The translations under genes and the position numbers were made by a program. Below, one piece after another: positions 14,556 to 14,561 of a stretch of DNA of 14,561 nt. Below the pieces are notes generated by a model. The model was given only the letters and a program-made list of their open reading frames with translations, was not told where the DNA came from and ran no database searches. The stretch is from NCBI GenBank assembly GCA_039026755.1, contig JBCCLR010000081.1, positions 1 to 14,561 of the forward strand, given 5' to 3'. The first letter of the stretch is position 1. Every line of letters begins with the position of its first letter. This DNA is from CAKZYD01 sp039026755. GTDB lineage: Bacteria > Pseudomonadota > Alphaproteobacteria > Sphingomonadales > CAKZYD01.

Positions 14556-14561
14556 AGCGTG

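Noticed and set aside
1..14561. CRISPR arrays, insertion sequences, tRNA genes or phage modules
   Set aside because: On reading through I found no regularly spaced repeats, transposase motifs, cloverleaf-like segments or integrase-type genes.

Overview
The window looks like chromosomal DNA of an alphaproteobacterium, possibly a marine or other aquatic one. GC is moderate to high. The gene content fits: a TRAP carboxylate transporter, CoA-acylating methylmalonate-semialdehyde dehydrogenase, a metZ-apaG pair behind a SAM-II/SAM-V-type riboswitch, and an exosortase-type (PEP-CTERM-like) surface protein. The taxon is inferred from gene families; there is no rRNA here to confirm it. Genes are dense and intact on both strands. 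I see no insertion sequence, CRISPR array, tRNA or prophage.

Layout, left to right. (1) 1-1867, plus: the 3' end of a TRAP large permease (DctM) 16 bp before an FAD-linked oxidase, suggesting uptake and oxidation of an organic (hydroxy)acid. (2) 2032-2796, plus: a TspO-like multi-pass membrane protein, converging on and overlapping the next unit by 14 bp. (3) 2783-5584, minus: a CurA/leukotriene-dehydrogenase-type NAD(P)H oxidoreductase followed directly (TAA-GTG) by the RecQ helicase. (4) 5642-6694, plus: a carbon-nitrogen hydrolase with Arg where the family normally has its catalytic Lys. It is divergent from unit 3 and shares a 4-bp stop overlap with unit 5. (5) 6691-7644, minus: a secreted choice-of-anchor-A-like protein with a C-terminal PEP-CTERM-like sorting signal. 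(6) 7832-9420, plus: a SAM-dependent methyltransferase with a large unassigned N-terminal region, translationally coupled (TAATG) to a small coiled-coil protein. A strong two-way terminator at 9438-9477 closes this unit and the next. (7) 9495-10994, minus: mmsA. (8) 11377-13030, plus: metZ-apaG, with the riboswitch at 11243-11323. (9) 13104-14555, plus: a complete TrkH-type K+ transporter subunit.

The only gene-free stretch over 300 bp is 10995-11376, between divergent mmsA and metZ. It holds a nested inverted repeat, a candidate promoter, the riboswitch and a possible Shine-Dalgarno-sequestering hairpin. It is the richest regulatory region here. Most of the remaining content is ordinary metabolism. 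I did not find a clear new multi-gene system. The best leads are the riboswitch variant with its inserted hairpin, the methyltransferase/coiled-coil pair, and the substituted hydrolase active site.
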